Source of the DNA: Novosphingobium flavum
Lineage (GTDB): Bacteria; Pseudomonadota; Alphaproteobacteria; Sphingomonadales; Sphingomonadaceae
Assembly (NCBI RefSeq): GCF_014230315.1
Contig: NZ_JACLAW010000010.1
Coordinates: 1-64,000, forward strand
Direction: 5' to 3'
DNA length: 64,000 nucleotides
The notes under the pieces were generated by a model. The model worked only from the letters and a program-made list of their open reading frames with translations. It made no database searches and had not been told where the DNA came from. A program made the translations under genes and the position numbers. Shown here piece after piece: positions 54,454 to 63,575 of this stretch; the first letter of the stretch is position 1; every line of letters starts with the position of its first letter.

Positions 54454-55731
54454 ATGTGGCTGCTTGATCGTATGCTGCGTGCGCTGGTTCGCGAAGGCCG
54501 GCTTGTTCTGACAGATTACGATTCGAAGGTTTATACCTACGGCGATCCTGCCGCCGATCCGGTTCGCATCCGCCTGACGCAGAAGGGCACGGCCCTGCGC
54601 ATCGCGCGCGATCCGCGCCTTGGCGCGGGCGAAACCTACATGGACGGCGAACTGGTGATCGAGCCCCCGCACGACGTGCGCGACCTCGTCATGCTGGTGA
54701 TGGGCAACGGCGCGCGGATCGGCAACGACGTCGATGCCCCCAGCCCGCTGCGCCGCTCGGTCGACCGGTTGCTGTGGCGGCTGGACCAGTTCAACCACCG
54801 CGCCCGCTCCAGCAGCAACGTGCGCCATCACTACGACCTCACCCGCCAGTTCTACGAGCTGTTCCTCGACGAGGACCGGCAATATACCATGGGCTGGTGG
54901 CAGAACGCCGACGTGACGCTGGAGCAGGCCCAGCTCGACAAGAAGGCGCTGATCGCGGCCAAGCTGCTCATCAAGCCCAAGTCCGACGGCTCACCCATGC
55001 GGGTGCTCGACATCGGCTGCGGCTGGGGCGGGCTCGCGCTCTATCTCAATCGCCATTGCGGCTGCGAGGTGCTGGGCGTCAGCCTCGCGCCCGACCAGGT
55101 GAAGTTCGCGCAGGAACGGGCCGAGGCAGCAGGCGTGGCCGATCAGGTCAGGTTCCAGCTGATCGACTACCGCGACGTGACCGGCAAGTTCGACCGGATC
55201 ACCTCGGTCGGCATGATCGAACATGTCGGCGCCCGCCATTTCGGCGAATATTTCGGCAAGACCTTCGAGCTGCTGGCCGACGACGGGATCATGCTGACGC
55301 ACACCATCGGCCGCACCGGGCGGCCCGGACGGACCGACAGCTGGACCCGCAAGCACATCTTCCCCGGCGGCTATATCCCGGCGATGAGCGAGCTGATCAC
55401 CGCGATCGAGAACACCGGCTGGCAGCTCGGCGATGCGGAGGTCCTGCGCTATCACTATGCCCTCACCCTGCACGAATGGTATCGCCGCGCCGTGGCGCAC
55501 GAGCGCGAGATCATCGCGCTTTACGACGAGCGTCTGTTCCGGATGTGGCAATTCTACCTCGCCGGGGCCGAGCAGGCCTTCCGGTTCGACAACATGGTCA
55601 ACTTCCACCTGCAGACGGTGAAGAGGCAGGGCGTGCTGCCGATGACGCGCGACTATATCGCCGAAGAAGTGGCGCGGCTGACCGCGGCCGAGCCCGCGCC
55701 GGAATGGCACCTGGCCCAGGCGGCGGAATAG
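54454..55731 (+). CDS. cfa: Cyclopropane-fatty-acyl-phospholipid synthase
   Basis: A 425-residue enzyme transferring a methylene group from S-adenosylmethionine to cis double bonds of membrane phospholipids, protecting against acid and stationary-phase stress. The catalytic part (residues ~110-410) has HYDLTRQFYELFLDEDRQYTMGWW, the AdoMet loop DIGCGWGGLALYL, VSLAPDQVKFAQ, SVGMIEHVGARHFGEYF and KHIFPGGYIPAMSE. The start is the ATG at 54454 with GGGAGG seven bases upstream; a TTG one codon earlier is also possible. A stand-alone gene downstream of the FolM-like SDR. Confidence 0.93.
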   Translation: MWLLDRMLRALVREGRLVLTDYDSKVYTYGDPAADPVRIRLTQKGTALRIARDPRLGAGETYMDGELVIEPPHDVRDLVMLVMGNGARIGNDVDAPSPLRRSVDRLLWRLDQFNHRARSSSNVRHHYDLTRQFYELFLDEDRQYTMGWWQNADVTLEQAQLDKKALIAAKLLIKPKSDGSPMRVLDIGCGWGGLALYLNRHCGCEVLGVSLAPDQVKFAQERAEAAGVADQVRFQLIDYRDVTGKFDRITSVGMIEHVGARHFGEYFGKTFELLADDGIMLTHTIGRTGRPGRTDSWTRKHIFPGGYIPAMSELITAIENTGWQLGDAEVLRYHYALTLHEWYRRAVAHEREIIALYDERLFRMWQFYLAGAEQAFRFDNMVNFHLQTVKRQGVLPMTRDYIAEEVARLTAAEPAPEWHLAQAAE

Positions 55732-55843
55732 AGTCCGTCCTGAAGGCCCGAGACTGGCCCGGGAAGGGCTCACGATGGTTGCGCCCGCGCGGCCGCCCTG
55801 TTAGGCGCGCCGCAAATCCCTTTCTGCGCAGCGGAGCGTGCAC

Positions 55844-57061
<1,218 letters not shown>

Positions 57062-57071
57062 GCGGAGATTT

Positions 57072-57098
57072 TGCTGCACCTCGTTCGCAGGTGCAGCA
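57072..57098 (+). terminator. Hairpin after argG
   Basis: TGCTGCACCT (57072-57081), loop CGTTCGC and AGGTGCAGCA (57089-57098) form a 10-bp perfect stem 11 bases past the argG stop. No T-tract follows, so its use as a terminator is likely but not certain. Confidence 0.6.
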
Positions 57099-57147
57099 GG
57101 CAAAATCGCGCGCCCTGACGGGCCTTCATGATTCTGTCCACCGCATG

Positions 57148-57194
57148 GGCCGACTTATCCACCGTTCTGTCGTAGGGCTGTGGATAAGTCGGCC
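57148..57194. promoter_or_regulatory. Inverted repeat of two DnaA-box-like sequences
   Basis: GGCCGACTTATCCAC (57148-57162) and GTGGATAAGTCGGCC (57180-57194) are perfect 15-bp inverted repeats separated by 17 bases. The second arm carries TGTGGATAA (57179-57187), the exact complement of the DnaA box TTATCCACA; the first carries TTATCCACC, 8 of 9. Function is inferred. Confidence 0.45.
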
Positions 57195-58047
57195 TTCGTG
57201 CGCTTGAACGACTCGGTTCTTGGGCGCAGCTTCAAGGGGTCGAAACGAACGGAAACGACTGCGAGAGGATGGGCGAAAGCCTTGAACTTCAAAGGAATTT
57301 TTGCAAGTTGAGACCCTGCGGCAGGTCCCGCAGCAGTATCGGAAAACGCGCCGGCCAAGCCCTTCGGGACTGGACCAGCGAACCGCAGATGCTGTGAGTG
57401 GAACGCCAAGGGACGACCGCTACAGCGGCCCGCAGCACAGCGCTGGCACGGCTCGAAAGGACGATCTCTTCGGAGACAGCTGATCGACGCAGCCAGAGGC
57501 AACTGAAGGCCATTGCAGCGATCACGGAACCGCCAGACGGACGGCGACGGTGCGGGAGATTGCCATTGGGCAATCCTTCCTCAGCATCCCAGCCTCCGCC
57601 TGACGGGACCGACGCCGCGCCGACGTGGGGACAGGATGGCAAAGGCCCTTGGGGCAGATGCCGGAATTTTCGCACCTCTGGTGGCTACGACCGCCGGAAA
57701 CGGCGGATGCCGGGTCAAGGCTCACCAGCAACCGCGTTCCGTGATCGCGGCGAGAGGGAGCCGGGCCACCGGTCAGGCAGGATCAGCCAACGGAAGGGGA
57801 AAGCGGCGCCTCGTGCGCATGCCGGAACCGGACGAGTCCGATGCGACGAGCATCACGATGCAAAGCACCCCCCGGTGCCACCGTCGGGGCGCTCGGAAAG
57901 CGTCACAGCGACCGGCTGTTCAAGTGCCTGCACAACCGCGCCTCGATCCGCGTGATCGAAGCTGCCGGATAAAACCGGGAAAGGGCCGCCGCCGCAAGGC
58001 AGCAGCCAGACGGCAGACGTAGGTCACGTCACAGGACGGCAGGTGAG

Positions 58048-58077
58048 AATGGGGCTGACGGCAACGTCGGCCCCATT
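58048..58077. other. GNRA-capped 13-bp hairpin
   Basis: AATGGGGCTGACG (58048-58060), loop GCAA and CGTCGGCCCCATT (58065-58077) with one G-T wobble. It could end a transcript from either side or cap a structured RNA. No strong T-run follows. Confidence 0.55.
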
Positions 58078-58090
58078 TGGCGTTTGGGGA

Positions 58091-58140
58091 TGGTGACGGC
58101 AGCCGGGTTCGAACCCCTCGTCCTTAGGGTCAGGACCCTA
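58091..58140 (-). other. tRNA-3'-end-like fragment next to the transporter gene
   Basis: Read on the minus strand this 50-nt stretch has an anticodon-stem-like hairpin GTCCT-N7-AGGAC, a T-loop-like GGTTCGAACC and a 3' end TGCCGTC-A-CCA. The T-stem does not pair, four bases are missing between the arms, and no matching 5' half exists, so this is not a working tRNA. It begins at the transporter stop codon. Confidence 0.4.
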
Positions 58141-59463
58141 CTGCCCCTCCGCCCCGTGCCGAGGCAAGGCGAGCAGGGCGCCGAGCGCCACCAGCGATCC
58201 GCAAGCCATGATCGTGGCCACGGCCGGAAGGCCGAAGCCCGCCTCGAACAGGAGGCCGCCCACGACCGGGCTCAGCGCCGCCCCGCCCCGGCCCAGGCCG
58301 ATCACAAAGCCCGTCCCCCCGGCGCGGTTGGCCGTGGGGAAGCTGCTGGCGACCAGGGCATAGAGCCCGACGATCACCGCATTGGTGCAGAAGCCCGCGA
58401 CCGCGGCGGCGAGCGACAGCGCGTGGAGGTCGGCCGGGCTGCGGCCGAACATCGTGACCATGAGCGCCGACGCGACCATGAACAGGCCCAGCAGGCCGCG
58501 CAGCGGGAAGCGCAGCGACAGGGCGCTGAACAGCAGGCCGCCGACAAGGCCGCCGACATTGGCCCAGACCAGCACCCCGCCCGCGGCAGAAGCGGCAAAG
58601 CCCATGTCCGCCACGATCTTTGGGGTCCACTTGAGGACGAAATAGAAGGTCAGGAGATGCATGAAATAGATCACGGTGAGCAGCACCGTGATCGCGGCCA
58701 TGCCGCGCGTGAACAGTTCGGAGACCCGGGGCTTGCGCGCCTGCGGATCAGGCGGCGGCAGGCTTTCGACCGCGAGGTGGCCGAGCGCGGCGAGGCTGCG
58801 GTTGACCCGCGCCAAGGTATCGGCGCCGCGCTTCTGGAGCAGGGCGCTGACCGGTTCAGGCACCAGCAGCGGCACCAGCGGCAGGAACAGCGCGGTCATC
58901 CCGGCGCCGAGCCAGAAGACGTGGCGCCAGTCACCATGCACCAGCAGGGCGCTGGCGATGGCCCCGCCGACGATCGCGCCGACCGGATAGCCGGCCGCCA
59001 TGATCGCGACGGCCGCCCCGCGCCACTTGTCGCTCGAGAATTCCGCGACCAGCGCATTGGTGACCGCCAGCATCCCGCCGATCCCCAGCCCGGTGAGCAG
59101 GCGGGTGACCGCGAGCACGCCGATACTGTCGACCTGGGTGGTGCTGAGCATGCCGATCGCCATGATCACGAGGCAGACCATGACCGTCGGCCGCCGGCCG
59201 ATCCGGTCCGCCACCTGCCCGAGCACGACCGACCCCGCCATCATCCCGATCAGTTCCATCGACAGCACGACGCCAAGCGCAGCGCGGTCGATCCCCCATT
59301 CCTTCGCGATCCCCGGCGAGGCGAAGCTGATCGACAGCACGTCGAACCCGTCGAGCGCGTTGAGCAGGGTGCACATGGCGATCGCCAGGACCTGCCGGAA
59401 GGTCATCGGCGCGCGCGCGATCAGGCGCCGCGGGTCGGTCTCAAGCAGCTGGGCACTGGCCAT
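58138..59463 (-). CDS. MFS transporter, aromatic acid:H+ symporter (AAHS) family
   Basis: A 441-residue inner-membrane transporter with twelve predicted helices. The TM1 motif NALDGFDVLSISFASPGI carries the D-G-F-D residues that mark the AAHS group (PcaK, BenK and related carriers), and the loop GQVADRIGRRPTVMV follows TM2. It is on the same strand as, and downstream of, the CoA-ligase gene with about 100 bp between, so it likely belongs to the hydroxycinnamate unit and imports ferulate, p-coumarate or a related aromatic acid. Substrate is inferred from context only. Confidence 0.85.
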   Translation of the reverse strand: MASAQLLETDPRRLIARAPMTFRQVLAIAMCTLLNALDGFDVLSISFASPGIAKEWGIDRAALGVVLSMELIGMMAGSVVLGQVADRIGRRPTVMVCLVIMAIGMLSTTQVDSIGVLAVTRLLTGLGIGGMLAVTNALVAEFSSDKWRGAAVAIMAAGYPVGAIVGGAIASALLVHGDWRHVFWLGAGMTALFLPLVPLLVPEPVSALLQKRGADTLARVNRSLAALGHLAVESLPPPDPQARKPRVSELFTRGMAAITVLLTVIYFMHLLTFYFVLKWTPKIVADMGFAASAAGGVLVWANVGGLVGGLLFSALSLRFPLRGLLGLFMVASALMVTMFGRSPADLHALSLAAAVAGFCTNAVIVGLYALVASSFPTANRAGGTGFVIGLGRGGAALSPVVGGLLFEAGFGLPAVATIMACGSLVALGALLALPRHGAEGQ

Positions 59464-59565
59464 CGGGTCCTCTCTCCTGCCAACCGGCCGCGACGCGCGC
59501 GGCCGTTGATTATCGTTGTAGCGCAGGTTTTTCCGGCGTCGGCAACTGGCTGTTCGTCTGTCCGG

Positions 59566-61680
59566 TTACCCGACCAGCATCAGCGCGTCGAGCGCGACAA
59601 CGCCCTCGCCCTGCGGGTGGAGGATCACCGGGTTGAGATCGAGTTCGAGCAGCGACGGTTCGGCCAGCAGGACGCTGCTGATCGTGCGGATCAGCCGCGC
59701 CAGCGCCGCGACGTCGAGCGCGGGCGAGCCGCGCCAGCCGCGCAGCAGGGCCGCGCTCCGGAGCTGCATCAGTTCGGCGACGATCTGCTCTTCCGACAGG
59801 TCGGGCGTGATCAGGCGGACGTCCTGCAGGATCTCGGCCGTGACCCCGCCAAACCCGGCAAGGACCACCGGGCCCCATTCGGGATCGTTCTTCGCGCCGA
59901 CGATCATCTCGGTCCCGCGCTTGCCCATGCCCTCGATCAGCACGCCGTCGAGCGCGATCGCGCTGTCATAGGCGGCGACGGCGGCATGCATCCGTGTCCA
60001 GGCTGCGCGTACCGCCCCGGAGTCGGCGAGGTTCAGCGCCACGCCGCCCGCATCGCTCTTGTGGCTGAGCGCGGCGGCCTGGGCCTTCATCGCGACCGGG
60101 AAGCCGATCGCCTCGGCGGCGGCGGCGGCCTCGTCCGCCGAGGCGGCAAAGCGCCCGGCCGGGAAGGACAGACCGAGCGGGCCGAGCAATTGCTTGGCGC
60201 GATATTCGGGCACGACCCCCTGTTCGCCGGCGAGACCGGGCACGGGGGCGGGAGCCGGAGCCGCGTCGGCGAGATCCGCGCTCGCGGCCCGGCCGATCCG
60301 GGCCAGCGCGCGCAGCACGCGCTCGCTGGTGGGGAACCACGGCAGGCCCGCCGCGCGCAGGTCCGCCACGAAGTGCGGCGGGATGCCCGCGCCCTCGTCG
60401 AGCCCGGCGAAAACCAGCGGCTTGGTCAGGGTGCGGCCTGCGAGCGCCTTGAGGATGGCCGGGACCTTGATCCCCGAAGTCACCGGATCGCCCTGGATGA
60501 TCCCGGCGAGAATCGCGCCGACGCGGGGATCCTCGATCAGGGCGCCGAGGGTATTGGTGTAGATCTCCGGCTGGCTCAGGCCCTGCGCGGTGATGTCGAG
60601 CGGATTGCTGACCGGCACGAAGGGCGGCAGCGCCGCGCGGAGCTTGGGTGAATTGGCATCGTCCAGCGCCGCCAGTGGCAGGCCCAGTTCCTCGGCAAGG
60701 TCGAGCGTGAGCGCCTTGAAGGCGCCGGATTCGCCGAGCACGGCCATGTCCGTGCCCGCGACCGGCGGGCAGCGCACGAGCAGTTCGGCGATATCGCCCA
60801 GTTCCTCGAGGGTTTCGGCGAAGATCACGCCGGCGCGGCCGACGAGGGCGCGCATCAGTTTGTAGTCGCCCGCCATGGCCCCGGTGTGGGTGGCGGCGGA
60901 TTCGCGCGCCGCGCTCGACTTGCCGGGGTGGAGCAGGACGATCGGCTTGCCCGCCGCCCGCGCCCGTCGCGCCGCCGCGAGGAAGGCGCGCGGCTGGCGG
61001 AACTGCTCGACGATCATCGCGATGACGTGGGTATCGGGATCATCGACGAGGAAATCGACATAGTCCTCGACGCCGCTTGCGGCCTCGTTACCGGTCGAGA
61101 CCGAATAGGACAGCGGCACGGCGCGCGATTGCAGGGTCGTGCCGATGACCGCCGCCATGGCGCCGGACTGCGAGACGATCCCGGCGGCGCGGCGGCCCGA
61201 ATGCGCCGCGCATTCGGTCTCGACGAAAGTGAGCGGCACGCCGTCGACATGATTGACCATGCCGAGGCAGTTCGGCCCCTCGATCACCATGCCCGCTTCG
61301 GCGGCGATGCGGGCGATCTCGGCCTGCTGGGCCATGCCCTCGGCCCCGCCCTCGGCAAAGCCAGCCGAGAAGATGACGACGGCTCCGCACCCGCGCGCCG
61401 CGAGGCCCCGCACGGCGTCGAGCACGGCGGGCTGGGGAATGGCGAGTACCGCGACGTCGACCCCCTCGGGCAGGGCCTCGACCGAGGGCAGGCAGGCCCG
61501 CGCGCCGATCGCCTCGCGCTTGGGATTGATCGGGTAGATCGCCCCGGCAAAGCCATTGCGATCGAGATTGCCGAGGACCGAGGCGCCGAGCGCGCCCGGC
61601 TTGTCGCTGGCCCCGACCACGGCGACCGATCGCGGGCGCAGCAGACGGGCGATCATCACCTGATCGGGACGCTTGGTCAT
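59566..61680 (-). CDS. ferA: Hydroxycinnamoyl (feruloyl)-CoA synthetase, ADP-forming type (FerA-like)
   Basis: A 704-residue ADP/NDP-forming acyl-CoA synthetase with fused alpha and beta parts. The CoA-binding Rossmann domain opens with PRSVAVVGASDKPGALG, the active-site His lies in ESAATHTGAMAGD, and the C-terminal ATP-grasp domain has FPVAMKAQAAALSHKSDAGGVALNL and DPEWGPVVLAGFGG. FerA of Sphingobium SYK-6 belongs to this ADP-forming family, unlike AMP-forming Fcs of pseudomonads. Adjacent to the FerB-like gene (22 bp apart), it would activate ferulate or p-coumarate to the CoA ester. Other acids are possible substrates of this family. Confidence 0.8.
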   Translation of the reverse strand: MTKRPDQVMIARLLRPRSVAVVGASDKPGALGASVLGNLDRNGFAGAIYPINPKREAIGARACLPSVEALPEGVDVAVLAIPQPAVLDAVRGLAARGCGAVVIFSAGFAEGGAEGMAQQAEIARIAAEAGMVIEGPNCLGMVNHVDGVPLTFVETECAAHSGRRAAGIVSQSGAMAAVIGTTLQSRAVPLSYSVSTGNEAASGVEDYVDFLVDDPDTHVIAMIVEQFRQPRAFLAAARRARAAGKPIVLLHPGKSSAARESAATHTGAMAGDYKLMRALVGRAGVIFAETLEELGDIAELLVRCPPVAGTDMAVLGESGAFKALTLDLAEELGLPLAALDDANSPKLRAALPPFVPVSNPLDITAQGLSQPEIYTNTLGALIEDPRVGAILAGIIQGDPVTSGIKVPAILKALAGRTLTKPLVFAGLDEGAGIPPHFVADLRAAGLPWFPTSERVLRALARIGRAASADLADAAPAPAPVPGLAGEQGVVPEYRAKQLLGPLGLSFPAGRFAASADEAAAAAEAIGFPVAMKAQAAALSHKSDAGGVALNLADSGAVRAAWTRMHAAVAAYDSAIALDGVLIEGMGKRGTEMIVGAKNDPEWGPVVLAGFGGVTAEILQDVRLITPDLSEEQIVAELMQLRSAALLRGWRGSPALDVAALARLIRTISSVLLAEPSLLELDLNPVILHPQGEGVVALDALMLVG

Positions 61681-61702
61681 GACTCTCTCCCCGAGGCGCG
61701 AA

Positions 61703-62536
61703 TCAGCGCTGCTTGCTGAGGTCGTAGGCGCCGAGCCCGGGCTTGAAGGTCTTGTCGTCGATGAACTGGCGGGTCGCTTCCTTGCGCCCTTCGGAATCGA
61801 AGAAGTTGGCCGCTTCCTGCGTGCGGACGAGATAGTCCATCGAATTGTCGAAGGTCATCTCGCTCACCCGGCGGATCGCCCACTTGGTGCCGCGCAAGGC
61901 ATGGGCATTCTTGCCGAGCAGGACCTGCGCGATCTCGGTGACACGGGCCTTGAGTCGATCGGCGGGAACCGCCTCGTTGACCAGGCCCCATTCGGCGGCC
62001 TTCCTGCCATCGACGTTCTCACCCATCATCGCGTGGTACATCGCGTTGCGGAAACCGGTCAGCTCGACGATCACCTTGGAGGCGCCGCCGCCGGGAAGAA
62101 TGCCCCAGTTGATCTCGGACAGGCCGAACTGCGCGTCCTCCGCGGCCACCGCAAGGTCGCAGCTGAACAGCGGGCCGTAAGCCCCGCCGAAGCACCAGCC
62201 GTTGACCATGGCGATGGTCGGCTTTTCATACCAGCGCAGGCGTTCCCACCAGCCATAGGCTTCGCGCTGGGCCTTGCGCACGGCGCCAAGGCCCTTTTCC
62301 TCGTTCTCGCGGAAGTATTCCTTGAGATCCATGCCCGCGCACCAGGCCGAACCCTCGCCGGTCAGGACCAGCACGCCCACATCCTCGCGGAACTCCAGCT
62401 CCTCGAGCACCTGCATCATCCGCCGGTTGAGCCGGGGGCTCTGGCAATTGCGCTTTTCCGGACGATTGAACGAAACCCAGGCGATCCGGTTCTCGACGAC
62501 GTAGGTTACGGTATCGTCTTGCGCACGATCGGACAT
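61703..62536 (-). CDS. ferB: p-Hydroxycinnamoyl-CoA hydratase/lyase (FerB-like)
   Basis: A 277-residue crotonase-fold enzyme that hydrates feruloyl- or coumaroyl-CoA and cleaves it to vanillin or 4-hydroxybenzaldehyde plus acetyl-CoA. Strong HCHL features are WVSFNRPEKRN, TAG-like AWCAGMDLKEYFRE with Y74, KPTIAMVNGWCFGGAYGPLFSCDLA, and SEINWGI with the catalytic Glu at E141. The C-terminus (QFIDDKTFKPGLGAYD) also matches. The start is the ATG at 62536 with GGGAG seven bases upstream; a start 15 codons earlier would run into the promoter. First gene of the operon. Confidence 0.9.
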   Translation of the reverse strand: MSDRAQDDTVTYVVENRIAWVSFNRPEKRNCQSPRLNRRMMQVLEELEFREDVGVLVLTGEGSAWCAGMDLKEYFRENEEKGLGAVRKAQREAYGWWERLRWYEKPTIAMVNGWCFGGAYGPLFSCDLAVAAEDAQFGLSEINWGILPGGGASKVIVELTGFRNAMYHAMMGENVDGRKAAEWGLVNEAVPADRLKARVTEIAQVLLGKNAHALRGTKWAIRRVSEMTFDNSMDYLVRTQEAANFFDSEGRKEATRQFIDDKTFKPGLGAYDLSKQR

Positions 62537-62570
62537 GGCATTGCTCCCAGAGAGGCTGTATTTGTTTTCC

Positions 62571-62602
62571 GATATAGCCAAAATATTGCTATGGTCAATA
62601 GC
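62571..62602 (-). promoter_or_regulatory. ferB promoter with overlapping MarR-type operator
   Basis: On the minus strand -35 TTGACC (62598-62593) and -10 TATATC (62576-62571) are 16 bases apart. Over them lie alternating half-sites ATAGC (62574), GCTAT (62588) and ATAGC (62598), giving inverted repeats with 9- and 5-base gaps. Binding by the divergent MarR protein would block the promoter. Confidence 0.72.
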
Positions 62603-62619
62603 TTTTACGGAGCATCCCC

Positions 62620-63060
62620 TTGGTCGAAGATACCCGCGCCCTTCCCTCCCCCGCCGAGACGCTCGAGTTGCTGCCGGGCTATCTGCTGCGCCGCGCGGCC
62701 ACTGCGATGATGAGCGAACTTTCCGCCCGGCTCGCCCCGCTCGACCTGCGGATTTCCGACGCCACCTTGCTGCTGCTGGTGAGCGACCGCCACGACCTGA
62801 CTTCGAGCGAGATCGGCAAGGTGCTCGACATCCAGCGCGCCAACATGGTGCCGCTGCTCAACCGGCTGGAAGCGGCCGGGTTGGTCCGCCGCGAGCCGAT
62901 CGACCGCAAGTCGCAGGCGATCGTCCTGACCGAGGCGGGACAGGACCATCTCGCCAAGGTGAAGAGCATCACGGCCAGCTTCGAGGACGATCTGCTGGCA
63001 CGTATCCCGGCGCAGCACCGGGCCCATCTGGTGCCGGCCCTCAGGGCCCTGATCGGCTGA
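62620..63060 (+). CDS. ferC: MarR-family regulator of the hydroxycinnamate operon (FerC-like)
   Basis: A 146-residue winged-helix repressor. The MarR fold is visible in PGYLLRRAATAMMSELSARLAPLDLRISDATLLLLV, the recognition region DLTSSEIGKVLDIQRANMVPLLNRLEAAGLV, and the wing REPIDRKSQAIVLTEAG. In SYK-6 FerC represses ferBA and is released by hydroxycinnamoyl-CoA; the divergent arrangement here is the same. The only sensible start is the TTG at 62620, with GGAG seven bases upstream. Inducer identity is inferred from the family. Confidence 0.83.
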   Translation: MVEDTRALPSPAETLELLPGYLLRRAATAMMSELSARLAPLDLRISDATLLLLVSDRHDLTSSEIGKVLDIQRANMVPLLNRLEAAGLVRREPIDRKSQAIVLTEAGQDHLAKVKSITASFEDDLLARIPAQHRAHLVPALRALIG

Positions 63061-63100
63061 GGCAGGCCGCGCGGGAATGCGGCGTCGTTGCCGAAAGCCG

Positions 63101-63140
63101 CCCTGGATTGCCGCGGGGCTTCGCCCCTCGCAATGACGAG
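63101..63140. repeat. REP-like intergenic element
   Basis: A GGATTGCCGCGGGGCTTCGCCCCTCG-type hairpin followed by CAATGACGAG is the sort of short interspersed element seen between genes in many sphingomonads. Only one clear copy is in this window. Confidence 0.45.
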
Positions 63141-63263
63141 TGTTTCGGATCGGGTCCTTGCGCCGCGTTCAGGAACGCGGGCGCGGCGACGGAATTGTCA
63201 GAGAGACGGGGCCGGGCGGGCAGGCTTGCACCTTGACCGACCGGCGCTAGAGGATGGCAGGAG

Positions 63264-63575
63264 ATGAAACCGACCGATCTTTCCGAGCTCAAGGCCAATG
63301 CCACGGCGATGTCGAGCCGGCTCAAGCTGATGAGCCATCCCGAACGGTTGCTGATGCTGTGCCGGATGGACGAGGGCGAAGTTTCGGTCAACGAACTGGT
63401 CTCCCTGACCGGCCTGTCGCAGTCTTCCGTTTCCCAGCACCTTGCCCTGCTCCGCGCGGAAGGCGCCGTCGCGATCCGGGGTGAGGCCCAGACCCGCTAT
63501 TACAGCCTGAGCGACGCCACCGTGCGGGGGATCATCCACGCCCTGTGCGAACTGTGTGACCAGAACCATGGCTGA
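63264..63575 (+). CDS. ArsR-family repressor, BigR/SqrR-like
   Basis: A 103-residue winged-helix repressor with RLKLMSHPERLLMLCRM, EVSVNELVSLTGLSQSSVSQHLALLRAEGAV and the wing RGEAQTRYYSL. Cysteines C33, C95 and C98 match the layout of BigR/SqrR proteins, whose paired Cys form a tetrasulfide or disulfide on exposure to reactive sulfur and release DNA. The stop overlaps the next gene by 8 bp, a zinc-finger thioredoxin, which suits a thiol-stress role. AGGAG is immediately before the ATG at 63264, so initiation could instead occur at the later ATG at 63309. Confidence 0.8.
   Translation: MKPTDLSELKANATAMSSRLKLMSHPERLLMLCRMDEGEVSVNELVSLTGLSQSSVSQHLALLRAEGAVAIRGEAQTRYYSLSDATVRGIIHALCELCDQNHG

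Larger units (their letters stand above)
57062..58137. other. 1 kb region without a credible gene
   Basis: The longest open frames here overlap each other on both strands, lack recognisable domains and have no good start sites, so none is called. The region holds the argG hairpin, a DnaA-box inverted repeat (57148-57194), a long GNRA-capped hairpin (58048-58077) and a tRNA-3'-end-like fragment (58091-58140). A structured RNA, a decayed gene or a site for a DNA-binding protein are all possible. Confidence 0.6.

Noticed and set aside
57398..58022. Overlapping plus-strand frames in the gene-free region
   Set aside because: Two frames of similar length overlap out of phase, neither has a start site or domain, and both are low-complexity and charged.
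57062..58137. Possible tmRNA, RNase P RNA or SRP RNA
   Set aside because: I looked for a tag-peptide frame, the RNase P conserved core and the SRP tetraloop region and found none.
58084..60651. An 855-codon plus-strand frame opposite the MFS and CoA-ligase genes
   Set aside because: Arg/Gln/His-rich antisense shadow with no domain.
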